From Paludisphaera rhizosphaerae (GTDB taxonomy: Bacteria; Planctomycetota; Planctomycetia; Isosphaerales; Isosphaeraceae): DNA of 64,000 bases. The notes beneath the pieces are model-generated. The model made no database searches. It was not told the DNA's origin and worked only from the letters and a program-made list of their open reading frames with translations. Both the position numbers and the translations under genes were made by a program. Location of the stretch: assembly GCF_011065895.1 (NCBI RefSeq), contig NZ_JAALCR010000007.1, forward strand, positions 62,001 to 126,000. The letters run 5' to 3'. Below, piece after piece: positions 27,842 through 36,966 of the stretch (the first letter of the stretch is position 1; each line of letters begins with the position of its first letter).

Positions 27842-29644
27842 ATGCGGCCGGGCTTGCTCCGAACGCTTGCGGCCATCCCCTTGTTGCTCCTGGCGTTCGA
27901 AGGCGCCGTCGGAGGCGAAGAGCCGTCGACCGCGGACGTCCTGAAGGAGCTCATGAAGCGGATCGACACGCTCGAAGAGCAAAACAAGGATCTTCGAAAC
28001 AAGCTGGAGAAGTCGGGAGAGGCCGAGAACCCCGACGAACAGCTCAGGCGGCAAGTGCAGGAGCTTCAGGATCGCCTGAACGCCATCGAGAAGAACCGCG
28101 AGCCCCATCTGCCGGCGGCCATCGAGGACAAGGACGTCGAACCAGCACCAGCCGCCGGAACGCGTGAAGACGGATCGTTCAGCGATTACATGGACGGCAA
28201 GGTCGTCGAGCCCTCGAAAAAGCCGGGAGTCGTCGCCAAGAAGCCCGACGCCGGAGGAGAGCCGCCGAAGGCCGACGCCCCAACCAAGGCGCCCACGGAA
28301 TTCGTCGTCGGCAAGCAGAAGAAGATGAGCGGGGAGTGGAACAACGGGCTCCAGTTCCGGTCCGAGGATGACGCGTTCTCGCTCCACGTCGGCGGTCGCG
28401 TCGATTTCGACAACGTCTGGTATCAGCCGACCGCCAAGAACATGCGATTCGGCAGCGACAACGCGACGCGATTGGCGGACGGCAGCTCGTTCCGGCGTAT
28501 GCGTCTACGAACCGACGGCCGGCTCTACGACTGGGTCGACTTCGTCTTCGAGGTCAACTTCGCCAACCTTCAGGACTTCTCCAACCAGAGCGCCGCGGCC
28601 ACCACGGTCGGAGCGGTCGGCATCACCGATTCGAACCTAACCTTCCGCGAGATCCCCGTACTCGGGAACGTCCGGGTCGGCCACTTCCTGGCTCCGATCA
28701 GCCTGGAGCACATGACCAGCTCGAACTTCGTCTACTACATGGAACGGTCGCCGCAGTTCGACGCGTTCGTGAACCGATTCGACTACGTCAACGGCATCAA
28801 CTTCTTCAACACCTATCTGCATGATCGTGTCACGCTCTCGTCGGCCCTCTTCCGCTCGGGGAGCACGACGATCAACCCGTTCGGCGCGGGAGCCGGAGAC
28901 GGTGAGTACGCCTTCGCCATCCGGAGCACCGGCCTCCCCATCTACGAGGACGGCGGCCGCAAGCTGATCCACCTCGGCATGACGGTCATGGAGCGCACGC
29001 TGGACAACCACAGCTCGTCGCCCGGCGACCGAGCCCTGGTGCGCGCGGGCGCCACCAAGACCGACCTCCCCAACGTCATGCAGACCGGCACCTTCTACTC
29101 CCCGTACGGCGAGTATTACCTGAACCCGGAGATCGCGATGATCCTGGGGCGGTTCTCGCTCTCGGGTGAGTACCTTTGGTCGTTCGCCCCCTCGGCCTAC
29201 ACCGGGATGACGGCTAACTCCGTCCTCTCCGGCCCCGTGGGGAGGCTCGACTATCACGGCTTCTATGTGGAGTCGGGCTACTTCCTCACCCGGGGCGACT
29301 ACCGCCGATACAACAAGAAGCAAGGGAGCTGGGACCGGACGGTCCCCCTCGAAAACGCCTGGTGCATGAGAGGCCCGGACGGGAAGCTCAGCACCGGCCG
29401 AGGCGCGGTCCAACTGCTTGCGAGATTCAGCTATCTGGACCTGGTGTCCGGAGACCCGGTTCTGACGGCCAAGGCCGGGGCGCGGGCCGGCGTCGAGAAT
29501 GACGTGACGCTCGGCGTCGCCTGGTACATCAACCCCCAGGCGAACATGCAGGTCAACTACGTCCACACCCAGATCAACTCGGTGCTCCGCAGCGCGAGCG
29601 GAAGCTTCGACGGACTCGGCCTCCGCTTCCACTACGACTTCTAA
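27842..29644 (+). CDS. OprP/OprO-like phosphate-selective porin
   Basis: A 600-residue outer-membrane porin. A signal peptide (to about GAVGG) is followed by a coiled coil at about 33-85 (ADVLKELMKRIDTLEEQNKD..., possibly trimerising or anchoring to the wall), a Pro/Lys-rich linker to about 155, then an OprP-type beta-barrel: LHVGGRVDFDNVW, RRMRLRTDGRLYDWVDFVFE, and a C-terminal GLRFHYDF ending in Phe, as outer-membrane barrels do. It is likely a phosphate or anion channel. AGGGGA precedes ATG 27842. The small Cys/His-rich gene follows by 60 bp and may share its transcript. Confidence 0.88.
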   Translation: MRPGLLRTLAAIPLLLLAFEGAVGGEEPSTADVLKELMKRIDTLEEQNKDLRNKLEKSGEAENPDEQLRRQVQELQDRLNAIEKNREPHLPAAIEDKDVEPAPAAGTREDGSFSDYMDGKVVEPSKKPGVVAKKPDAGGEPPKADAPTKAPTEFVVGKQKKMSGEWNNGLQFRSEDDAFSLHVGGRVDFDNVWYQPTAKNMRFGSDNATRLADGSSFRRMRLRTDGRLYDWVDFVFEVNFANLQDFSNQSAAATTVGAVGITDSNLTFREIPVLGNVRVGHFLAPISLEHMTSSNFVYYMERSPQFDAFVNRFDYVNGINFFNTYLHDRVTLSSALFRSGSTTINPFGAGAGDGEYAFAIRSTGLPIYEDGGRKLIHLGMTVMERTLDNHSSSPGDRALVRAGATKTDLPNVMQTGTFYSPYGEYYLNPEIAMILGRFSLSGEYLWSFAPSAYTGMTANSVLSGPVGRLDYHGFYVESGYFLTRGDYRRYNKKQGSWDRTVPLENAWCMRGPDGKLSTGRGAVQLLARFSYLDLVSGDPVLTAKAGARAGVENDVTLGVAWYINPQANMQVNYVHTQINSVLRSASGSFDGLGLRFHYDF

Positions 29645-29704
29645 CACCCCCATGGGCGCCCCGCCCCGCCTTCATCGCCCACTCGACCTCCAAGGGAAGG
29701 AACC

Positions 29705-30181
29705 ATGAAGCGATCGTCTCTTGCGCCGTCGGCCTTCGCGGCGCTCGGCCTTCTGACCCTGCCGGGCGCGGGAGCTTTCGGCCAGGCTCCGACCGACTCC
29801 AAGCCCGTCACGCCCCTGGTCACGGCGGAAGCCCCTCCCCTCGCCGGCCATCGCTGCCTGGTTCACCACCGGCATGAGCCCGCCTGCGCGACGTGCGTCG
29901 CCGTGCAGTCCACCACCACGACCACGGCGTACAACTACGCCTCGAAGTCCAGGGTCGTCTGCTATCCGAAGGAGCGCTGTTCCTGCCTCAGATGCGTGTT
30001 CCATCTCCACGGACATCATCAGGGCTGCGAGCCCGTCGTGAAGGCGGTCGTCAAGCGGGACCTCGTGAAGACCAAGGTCACGGAGGAGAAGCAGGAGACG
30101 ACCTACGAAGGCTCGCTTGCGCCAGCGCCGCCCCCCGCGAGCTGTCGGTTGCACGGCCTCGGCTGCCGGGGCGAGCACTGA
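29705..30181 (+). CDS. Exported Cys/His-rich small protein
   Basis: A 158-residue protein with a signal peptide (cleavage near GAFGQ). The mature part is packed with Cys and His: CLVHHRHEPACATC, then CYPKERCSCLRCVFHLHGHH and a C-terminal CRLHGLGCRG. Twelve Cys and many His suggest metal binding or disulphide cross-links. No domain recognised. AAGGGAAGGA lies just upstream of the ATG. Its position right after the porin suggests a common task in the envelope, but that is only inference. Confidence 0.7.
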   Translation: MKRSSLAPSAFAALGLLTLPGAGAFGQAPTDSKPVTPLVTAEAPPLAGHRCLVHHRHEPACATCVAVQSTTTTTAYNYASKSRVVCYPKERCSCLRCVFHLHGHHQGCEPVVKAVVKRDLVKTKVTEEKQETTYEGSLAPAPPPASCRLHGLGCRGEH

Positions 30182-30330
30182 CCGACGATTGCCGAGTCCC
30201 CTACCCGCCCTGGCTCGACCGTGGAGGGACTCGGACCGGGCGCATTCGAAACGGCAACAGGCCGTCCCGGACGCGCCTTGCAAGGTGCGCCCGGGAACAG
30301 CCTGGTCGTTACGCTTTTATCTGGGTGGGA

Positions 30331-30612
30331 TCAGCCGAGGAACTCGGAGAGCATCCGGTCGAGGGCCAGCTCAAGCCGTTCAGGGGTGTCGTAAGTCCCC
30401 TCGGCGATCTGGCGGCGGATCTCTTCGACCCGTTCGTGACGGATCTCAGGAAGACGGCTGATGCCGTCGAGCATCTGGCCCAGGGGCGAGATCTCGACCT
30501 GGTCGCGAGGAGCCCCAGCATGGACGGTTTCGCCGGCGTCCACGCTGAACGAGGCCAGCCGCGGGTAAATGGGTTGAGGGCCTTGCGCGCCCCCTGCGCC
30601 GAAGATTTCCAT
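30331..30612 (-). CDS. flgM: FlgM-like anti-sigma factor
   Basis: A 93-residue protein with a poorly conserved N-terminus and a C-terminal FlgM pattern: VEISPLGQMLDGISRLPEIR, then RVEEIRRQIAEGTYDTPERL and LALDRMLSEFLG. FlgM binds sigma-28 and is exported through the flagellar machine once the hook is complete. Planctomycete FlgM proteins have this same short form. No other flagellar gene is in the window. AAGGAGG lies 7 nt before the ATG. Confidence 0.75.
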   Translation of the reverse strand: MEIFGAGGAQGPQPIYPRLASFSVDAGETVHAGAPRDQVEISPLGQMLDGISRLPEIRHERVEEIRRQIAEGTYDTPERLELALDRMLSEFLG

Positions 30613-30858
30613 CGTTCGCCTCCTTATGGGGTGCCGTGGCCGAAGGCCTGGCCTTCAGCGGATCAGGGTGCCGTTCGATTCGGACGGCTGAGAGTCTTCT
30701 TCAGAAGAGCGAGCCGACTGACGGTCAGCCGGGGTTCTCAGCTCCGGTCTTCGTCCACTGCATTGACGTCCGAGGTCGAACGTCGATGGTTTCAGTATCG
30801 GACCCCTGGCCCCCGCCAGTTGAGTCAAAACCGGAAAAAACCTCCCGCCAGGACCCAA

Positions 30859-32145
30859 TCAGCGCCGGATTCGCCCTTGCTGCGCCGGGGACTTGAGTCC
30901 CTCAGCCAGGGCCTGCGAGGTCTGGGCCAGCCCCTGGGTGAGGGACTGGACTCTCGCCTGGAGCTTCTGGACCTCCTGCTGCTGGTCGGGGGTTGAAGCG
31001 CGGGCGAGCAGGACGTCCAGGGTCTTGGCGGCGTCATGCAGCTCCTCGGCCCCCTTGCTGAAGACCTGGGCCGTGTCGTAAACCGCCTGCACCCGCAGGT
31101 CCTCGTTCGACGGCTTGTAGAACGGGCTGAGGACGAAGGGGTTGGTGTAGATCTTCTGGACGAGCTTGTCGGCCCAGTCGGTGGCGTCGCGGATGTTGGA
31201 GATCGACCGTTCGATGTCGGCCTTGCCGTCGGTGACGATCTGGACCCCCTGGGCGGTCAGCAGCTCGGCCTGGTAGGCCACGCGGTTGCCGCGAGCGGCC
31301 AGCATGTCGACCTGCTCGATGGTCCGGTCGATCCTCGGCCGGTGGACGGACAGTACGTCCTTGACCGAGCCGACGGCGTCCTTCGCCGAGCCGATGGTCA
31401 GGCGGATGTTGTCGCGGTTGTCGCTGAGGATCAGCTCGACCAGGCGGGTGATGACGTCGAGCCGGGTGACGGCCGCCTCGATCCTCGGCGAGGTTCCGCC
31501 GATCCGCTTGGCCAGCTCCTCGACGTTCCCAACGGTCGTCTCGATGGCCGGGCGAAGGGCGTCGCTCATGTCCTTGACGTTGCTGGAGGCGTCCTCGAAC
31601 GAGGCCAGGATCTGCCGGAGCCGGGGGCCGACGGCGTCGACCGTCTGGCGGATCTCGCCGATCGTGTGGCTGAGGTGGTTCCGCTCCTGCGGGCCCAGGC
31701 CGACCTGCTCGATGATCGGGTCGAAGAACGACGACTCGACGCCCGTGATCGTCTGCCCGGAGACGAGAGCGACCTCGGACGAGCCCGAGGAGACCACGTT
31801 GACGTGGCTCATCCCCGTCAGCCCCGGCGCGATGGTCACCTTCACGTCCTGGCGGAGCTTCTTCAGCAGCTTCTCCGGCATGGAGAGCCGCACGCGGGCC
31901 CGCAGCGTCCCCTCGACCTCCACCAGCGAGAGGTCCACGACGTTGCCGGCGTCGAGGCCGGCGATCCGGACCGGGCTGCCGATGCGGATCCCCTGGCCGT
32001 CTCGGAAGACGACGTCGAACACCGCCTGCCGGGCCAGGAACCCGGGGCCGTCGCTGGCCAGGCCGGCGAGCACCACCACCCCGGCCAGGGCCGCGAGCAC
32101 CAGCAGGCCGATCCAGACTTCCCTCATCGACGATCGTGGACGCAT
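30859..32145 (-). CDS. MCE/MlaD family substrate-binding protein
   Basis: A 428-residue MCE protein. One N-terminal membrane helix (about 8-28) is followed by the single MCE domain, about 40-115 (VVFRDGQGIRIGSPVRIAGL, GMSHVNVVSSG), and a long helical region about 150-410 that should form a coiled-coil tunnel, as in MlaD/YebT/PqiB-like proteins. These proteins bridge membranes and carry phospholipids. The MlaE-type permease gene lies 57 bp upstream in the same direction, GGGAGGGAG precedes ATG 32145. The ATPase (MlaF-type) is not in the cluster. Confidence 0.88.
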   Translation of the reverse strand: MRPRSSMREVWIGLLVLAALAGVVVLAGLASDGPGFLARQAVFDVVFRDGQGIRIGSPVRIAGLDAGNVVDLSLVEVEGTLRARVRLSMPEKLLKKLRQDVKVTIAPGLTGMSHVNVVSSGSSEVALVSGQTITGVESSFFDPIIEQVGLGPQERNHLSHTIGEIRQTVDAVGPRLRQILASFEDASSNVKDMSDALRPAIETTVGNVEELAKRIGGTSPRIEAAVTRLDVITRLVELILSDNRDNIRLTIGSAKDAVGSVKDVLSVHRPRIDRTIEQVDMLAARGNRVAYQAELLTAQGVQIVTDGKADIERSISNIRDATDWADKLVQKIYTNPFVLSPFYKPSNEDLRVQAVYDTAQVFSKGAEELHDAAKTLDVLLARASTPDQQQEVQKLQARVQSLTQGLAQTSQALAEGLKSPAQQGRIRR

Positions 32146-32202
32146 CGGGCTCCCTCCCGGCGCCGCGGCCCTTTCGCCCGAAGGCGAAGAGGCCCGGCCC
32201 CG

Positions 32203-33084
32203 TCACGGGGTCGGCGGTTGCAACAGCGAGGGCCCGTAGACCGGGACCGCGTGGTAGACGAACAGGAACCAGGTCATATTCAGCAGCAGGATCGCCGCCA
32301 TCCCCAGGCAGGCCGCCCGAACGACGGCCGACGAGGTCGCGGCGATCGGATCGGCCTCGGGATGATCGTCGCGTCGGAGGCCCTCAGCGCAGGCCGGGGC
32401 GGCGATCGCCAGGCCGAAGAGCACCCCCTTGACCACCACGCCGACGACGTCGCGATACCAGAGCATTCGGACGAGCATCAGGAAGTACATGTCCGTCGAG
32501 AGCCCCATCAGGGCCTCCGACGACTTCCAGCCCACGACCGTCCCGACGACGCATCCCCAGAGCGACAGCAAGGGCGTCGCCGCGACCGCGGCCATCATCC
32601 GGGCCGCGGCCAGCCGGCCGCCGCGGAGGGCCGACGGGTCGGCGGCGTCCCGGCGGAGGCGCCTCAGTTCGGGGACGATTCGGCCGGGGAGCAGCCCGGC
32701 GAGCGTCAGGCCGGTCATCATCGAGGCCAGGTTCCGCAGCAGGCCCACTCCCACCACGGCGCCGGTGCCGTCGACGAACGTGCTGCCGAAGTACGCCTGC
32801 ATCGACAGGAACGAGCCCATCGCCACATGGACCAGCCCCACCAGCGGGAACCCCGCGCAGAGCATCCATGAAAGCTCATGCGTCGCCGCATGGCGGAGGG
32901 TTTCGCCCTCCTCGTCGTCGCGGCCGGCGACGATCGCCCCGGCGGCCGAGGCCGTCACCATCGCCGTGGCGCCCAGGTACGTCAGGGCCCCGACGACCAG
33001 CCCGCCGACCCACGCGATCGGGGCGAGCAGCCCGGGGATTTCCGGGGCGCGTCCGCCTGTATTCGCGCTCGTGCTGGTGCTCAT
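32203..33084 (-). CDS. MlaE-type ABC permease
   Basis: A 293-residue membrane protein of MlaE/YrbE type: about five hydrophobic segments, with GGRLAAARMMAAVAATPLLS forming the conserved coupling/EQ-loop region and WGCVVGTVVGWKSSEALMG after it. It would drive lipid transfer together with the MCE protein encoded 57 bp downstream. AGAGGGA lies 8 nt before ATG 33084. No MlaF ATPase lies between the two, so the transporter lacks a visible motor subunit in the cluster. Confidence 0.78.
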   Translation of the reverse strand: MSTSTSANTGGRAPEIPGLLAPIAWVGGLVVGALTYLGATAMVTASAAGAIVAGRDDEEGETLRHAATHELSWMLCAGFPLVGLVHVAMGSFLSMQAYFGSTFVDGTGAVVGVGLLRNLASMMTGLTLAGLLPGRIVPELRRLRRDAADPSALRGGRLAAARMMAAVAATPLLSLWGCVVGTVVGWKSSEALMGLSTDMYFLMLVRMLWYRDVVGVVVKGVLFGLAIAAPACAEGLRRDDHPEADPIAATSSAVVRAACLGMAAILLLNMTWFLFVYHAVPVYGPSLLQPPTP

Positions 33085-33097
33085 CGTCGCGTCCCTC

Positions 33098-33502
33098 TCA
33101 TGACCTGGGAATGGTCCGGCGGACCTGGGTGGTCGGCTGATGCTGGGGAGTGGCCGTCGGCCCGGCCGGCGACTTCCCCGCCAGCCAGTTCTGCCAGCGT
33201 TCGACGGCCGGCTGACGCTCCGGAGCCTCTTCCCAGGGAACGTAGCCGAAGTCCTGGCCGGTCCGCTTCTTCAGCTCCTCGTGGGCCGCCAGACGGACGA
33301 CCGGATCCGGGTCGTCCAGGCGGCCGACCAGGGCCGGAATCACCTGCGCCCCGGGCCGGCGGTCGCCCAGGCTCAACGCCCGGGCGCGGACCATCGGCGC
33401 GGGATGCTCGATTTTGCGGAAGTTCCGCGGCTTGGCCATCCCGCATCCCTGCGACTGGGCCAGCAACAGGATCAGCGCGGCCGTCCCGAGCGATCGTCTC
33501 AT
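33098..33502 (-). CDS. Small HEAT-repeat lipoprotein
   Basis: A 134-residue exported protein: a signal peptide ending AQSQGC (likely lipobox, Cys20), then one or two HEAT-like helical pairs (APMVRARALSLGDRRPGAQV, DPDPVVRLAAHEELKKRTG) and a Trp-containing tail (WQNWLAG). It stands first in the probable lipid-transport operon, ending 13 bp before the MlaE start, so it may be an accessory protein. I prefer Met 33502 over 33523 because the signal sequence begins there. Confidence 0.72.
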   Translation of the reverse strand: MRRSLGTAALILLLAQSQGCGMAKPRNFRKIEHPAPMVRARALSLGDRRPGAQVIPALVGRLDDPDPVVRLAAHEELKKRTGQDFGYVPWEEAPERQPAVERWQNWLAGKSPAGPTATPQHQPTTQVRRTIPRS

Positions 33503-33644
33503 CCTTGGGCACTGCTCTTCCATGAACAGCGTTCCCGGGGACGACGCCTCGACGCCGACGCGCGTCGCGGTCGTCCCGGATCGTCGCGGACTTTAGTCGA
33601 AGTCGATAAGCCCGGCAATCCCAAACGACCTTCCTGCCCCGGCC

Positions 33645-34775
33645 TCACCTGAGGAGTTCCAGCCCCGGCAGCTTCCCGCGGACGAGCATCGCCTCGCGGA
33701 AGGCCTCGAAGATGGCCCGATGGCCCTTCACGCTGGGATGCTTGTCCCAGGGAGAGACCCGGAACTCGTCGACCGACAGGCTCTGAAAGGCGTGGCTCAG
33801 GTCGATCACGTCCAGGCCGTTCGCCAGCACCGCCGACCTCATCACCTTCTCAACGGCCGGGCTGGCGAGCTTGGCGTCGGCCCGGGGGATCATGACGATC
33901 GTCATCGGAACCCCGGCGCTCTGGGCGAACTCGGCCCATCCCCGATAGCCGCCTTGAAGGATCGACTCGGCCTGGCCCTGGAGCTTGCCGCGAAGGACGT
34001 CCGGCGGATCCGTCGGCGAGGCCCCGCAGCGGTCGAGGGCCTGGCGGACGTAGTCGAGCACCGGCGGGATCTCCGGCCGGGGCTCGGCCCGGACGATCGC
34101 TTCCAGGTGCATCTCCTCCAGCGCCGGGTCGAGGACCGTGGCGTCGCAGAGGATCCAGTCGGGTTGATACCCGGCCGCCTCGTCGACCATCCGGGACAGC
34201 CGCCGCGAGGGCGAATCGCCCGAGACCGAGAGGTTGACGACCTCCACGCGGGTCGCCGGGTCGGTCGCCCCGTCGAGCCAGGGCTCCATCAGCCGGGGGT
34301 ACGCCTCATCGTCGCCGACGCCGTGGCCCATCGTGTTCGACGACCCGAAGAAGACGATCCGGTAGACGTGGTGCGGCTTGGGGAGGGCGACCTCCGGAGT
34401 CCGATACCCTTTCGAGTTCGTCCGAAACCGGGCCCCGTTCCAGACGAGGTCCGCGTTCGGCCGCAGCCTGAGATGGATGTAATCCTCGGTCGGCTGGGCG
34501 ATCCCGGACGCTCCGAAGGGGACCCAGCCGGGGGGCGGAGCGTCGGGGTCGGCGTCGCGGTTGGCGTCGATGAGGGCCTCGTAATAGCCCCGGGTCTGCA
34601 TCGCCCCCAGCTCGCGGCCGAGCCGGGTCTTCCCCTGCGCAGCGCGGACCCAGTCGTTCTCGCGCCCGAAGGCCGAAGCCGCCAGGATGACGAGACAGGC
34701 GACGAACGACAGAGCGTCCGCTCTCCCCTTTGCGGACGACATCCCGGCCCCGTGGCCTTGCGCGGGCTTGGTCAT
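33645..34775 (-). CDS. SGNH/GDSL-like hydrolase, exported
   Basis: A 376-residue protein with a signal-like stretch (LSFVACLVILAASAFG, about residues 22-38). An SGNH-type fold is indicated by block I VFFGSSNTMGHGV, block II-III VNLSVSGDSPSRR, and a final WDKHPSVKGH carrying the Asp-x-x-His pair (DKHPS). The Ser in block I would be the nucleophile. Related proteins are O-acetyl esterases or acetyltransferase-like enzymes acting on polysaccharides. The start at 34775 may be a little upstream of the real one (Met12 is also possible). Confidence 0.78.
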   Translation of the reverse strand: MTKPAQGHGAGMSSAKGRADALSFVACLVILAASAFGRENDWVRAAQGKTRLGRELGAMQTRGYYEALIDANRDADPDAPPPGWVPFGASGIAQPTEDYIHLRLRPNADLVWNGARFRTNSKGYRTPEVALPKPHHVYRIVFFGSSNTMGHGVGDDEAYPRLMEPWLDGATDPATRVEVVNLSVSGDSPSRRLSRMVDEAAGYQPDWILCDATVLDPALEEMHLEAIVRAEPRPEIPPVLDYVRQALDRCGASPTDPPDVLRGKLQGQAESILQGGYRGWAEFAQSAGVPMTIVMIPRADAKLASPAVEKVMRSAVLANGLDVIDLSHAFQSLSVDEFRVSPWDKHPSVKGHRAIFEAFREAMLVRGKLPGLELLR

Positions 34776-35745
34776 GACGAGTCCCTATGATCGACGGCGC
34801 CGCCCCGGCCCAGGACGTGACAGAGAGCGGCCGCCGGCGACGCCTCCCAATACCTCAAATCCCCCCCCTCGTCCAGCCGGACCGACCTTCCCGACGGCGC
34901 TGGGATCGGCTTCGATTTTGGCTCCGTTCGCTGCGACAACCAGACCCAAAATCGCACCTAACTCCTTTGCACCAAGAACCCTGCATCCGACAACCCGGCC
35001 GCTTCGTTCGCGCGATCTTGCGAGACGACTCACTCCGCATCTCGAGAAGCTCGATCAAGGCGGCTCATCCTGCGTCTCCTCGCCGCTCGCCCTCGACCTG
35101 GCTCCGAATCGGGTTCGTTCGCCACCGATTCAGAGCCGATTCGACAACCACAACCAAATCCACAATCACGACTTGCGCCGAACCAAGAAGTTGGCTTCGT
35201 TTGACGAAAACAGCGAGTCGCAGCACCAATCTTCGCTGTTGAACGATCAGCCTCGGGGGGCATGCCCACGCAAGCGTGGCCATGCGATCGGCGACGGCCG
35301 CGCAGCCGACCCGAGTCGGCTTCGTTCGCGCGTTCTTCGGACATCCCTCGCCCAACATCACCAGGAAAAGACAACTCTGGGTGCCATGGCCACGCTTGCG
35401 TGGCCATGCGAAGGGCGAAGGTCACGCACTCGCCCTCGGCGGTTCATGGCTACCCAAGCGTGGACCTGACACCCGACTCCAACCCTCAATCCAGAAACGG
35501 TTTCCGGCGGGTGCTCGTGGAGTTGGGCGAAAATCGTCGGCTTTCACCCTCGCACGGTGAGCCCGCAATCCAACCGAGATGCCAAAGAGCGCAGGAACGG
35601 CGACTCCCTCTACTTCAGAGTTTACGACCAAATCGCATTCGACCGTCCGTCGGACGTCACAGCCGCTTCAACCGCGCCAGTCCGTCGCGGCTTTTGAAGA
35701 CGGATGTCAGGTATGGCGTCTGGATCGACGCCCCCTGAGTACCCA
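34776..35745. other. 970-bp gap with repeat copy 2
   Basis: No convincing gene. Short open frames in all directions lack ribosome sites and recognisable products. The section 35261-35520 is occupied by the dispersed palindromic repeat. The sequence at about 34900-35250 is less GC-rich than its surroundings. Confidence 0.6.
35261..35520 (-). repeat. Dispersed palindromic repeat, copy 2 (inverted)
   Basis: The stretch 35318-35520 is the reverse complement of copy 1 at 4411-4614, including both outer arms (GGCTTCGTTCGCGCG and CCAGAAACGGTTTCCGGCGG). Palindromes are at 35385-35408 and 35445-35468 (the latter degenerate); an extra palindrome, 35261-35284, lies just outside. About 70% identity by eye to copy 1. 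Confidence 0.75.
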
Positions 35746-36051
35746 TCAGTGGAACTGCAAGACCGACTCGGTGATGTAGCATTTCCGGCAAAGGAACACG
35801 TAGATCATGCCGCCGTCCTTGAGACCCTCGACGCTGCCGAGGTGGTCGAGTTGGCCGTAGAGTTCCATCGGCTCGCCGCATTCCGGGCATTCCGGCGTCT
35901 CGTCGCCCTGGATCCAGTCGGGATCGCCGCCGAGCTTGTGCCGATCGCCGGCCTCCTGATGGCCGTAGCTGCCGTCCACGAGAGCCTTGGCCTTGGACGA
36001 TTCGGGGGCCATCCGCAGCGGAATCTCGGGGATTGGCTCGCGGTCGCTCAT
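35746..36051 (-). CDS. Small zinc-ribbon protein
   Basis: A 101-residue cytoplasmic protein. A CPECG pair near residues 54-58 and a CRKC pair near 88-91 make a four-Cys zinc ribbon, with a GGMIYVFLCRKC strand between. No enzyme domain. Start Met 36051 has GGAGGA 7 nt upstream; a longer frame to 36078 is less likely. Function unknown, perhaps nucleic-acid or protein binding. Confidence 0.65.
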   Translation of the reverse strand: MSDREPIPEIPLRMAPESSKAKALVDGSYGHQEAGDRHKLGGDPDWIQGDETPECPECGEPMELYGQLDHLGSVEGLKDGGMIYVFLCRKCYITESVLQFH

Positions 36052-36154
36052 CGGCACGTCCTCCATTCCTCGGACCAAACTCGACGGTCTTTCCCCGCCG
36101 AATCAAACGTTCGTACGATCAGATTCCGCTTTGTGGACCGGACCGGGCCGCGAC

Positions 36155-36528
36155 TCAAAGGGGAAGGATGCGCACACGACTTCGGGATTCCTCAACGACC
36201 ACCAACGCCCCGGCCGACAACTCGGCTTCGTAACGCGTCAGAGCCGCAAGAACGATCGCCCCGATATGCTCGGGAAGGACTCGCCGCCCCCGCACCTGGA
36301 GAACACTCGGCCCCCCGGCGTGAGTCAGGGCCAGGGCGGTGCCGAAGTCGAGGTCGTGAGTCAGCACGACGCGGCTCTCGGCCAGCGCCCATGCCATGAT
36401 CGTCGAGTCGTCGGCGCGCGGATCGCCGACCTCCGCCCAATGGACGGCGGGCCAGCCCGCCTGAGTCAGCAGCGGCCCCCACTCGACTCGACCGACAGGT
36501 TCATGTCCACGACGATCCGGAGGCTCAT
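36155..36528 (-). pseudogene. DUF5615 (PIN-like) toxin gene, frameshifted
   Basis: The ATG at 36528 overlaps the antitoxin stop (ATGA). The frame reads MSLRIVVDMNLSVE, the expected start with the first PIN-like Asp, then breaks. In another frame the protein continues as EWGPLLTQAGWPAVHWAEVG and DDSTIMAWALAESRVVLTHD, DLDFGTALAL, as in DUF5615 toxins. The break coincides with a direct duplication of 5 bp (ACTCGACTCGAC on the + strand at 36481-36492). Removing one 5-bp unit restores 122 codons, the usual length. So the toxin is probably inactive, unless the duplication is a sequencing or assembly error. Confidence 0.75.
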
Positions 36529-36752
36529 CCGACCACCAACTCCTCCTCCCGTTCCTCAAGCCGCCAGGCCGCGTAAGCCAGAGCCTCGTCCAGGTCGGCC
36601 GGTTCGAGATAGGGATACGCCCGGAAAATCCGCTCCCGCGACTCACCCGAAGCCAGCAGGCCGACGATCGTCCCGACCGTCACGCGCAGCCCCCGGATGC
36701 ACGGCTTGCCGCCCATCACCTTAGGATCATGAGTGATTCGTCCCAGATTCAC
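36525..36752 (-). CDS. DUF433 antitoxin
   Basis: A 75-residue DUF433 protein: ITHDPKVMGGKPCIRGLRVT, then VGLLASGESRERIFRAYPYL and LDEALAYAAWRLEE. DUF433 proteins are winged-helix antitoxins that pair with DUF5615 PIN-like toxins; the toxin gene follows with an ATGA overlap and is frameshifted. Start is GTG 36752, 3-8 nt after GAGGAGGGC. It probably represses its own promoter, by analogy with the family. Confidence 0.85.
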   Translation of the reverse strand: MNLGRITHDPKVMGGKPCIRGLRVTVGTIVGLLASGESRERIFRAYPYLEPADLDEALAYAAWRLEEREEELVVG

Positions 36753-36966
36753 GGCGCCCTCCTCACCGATCCTTGTCCGCTGAAGCGCGCAATCAGTCGT
36801 CCCGGCCGCTGATCGGGAGCCGGTAGCCCGCCGCTTCAGCCAGGCCCCGCCCCGGCCCAGAATACCAAGTCGAGTAGGCTGGGTCTCGACCCACCTACCG
36901 GAAGCCCCTCCGCGCCGCCGCGCCATGGGCGACCGCTGCGAAAGAAACTCTCTGCAATGCCTGAGA

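Noticed and set aside
35030-35738. Several short overlapping frames in the repeat-bearing gap
   Set aside because: They translate the palindromic repeats in different frames and have no consistent product.
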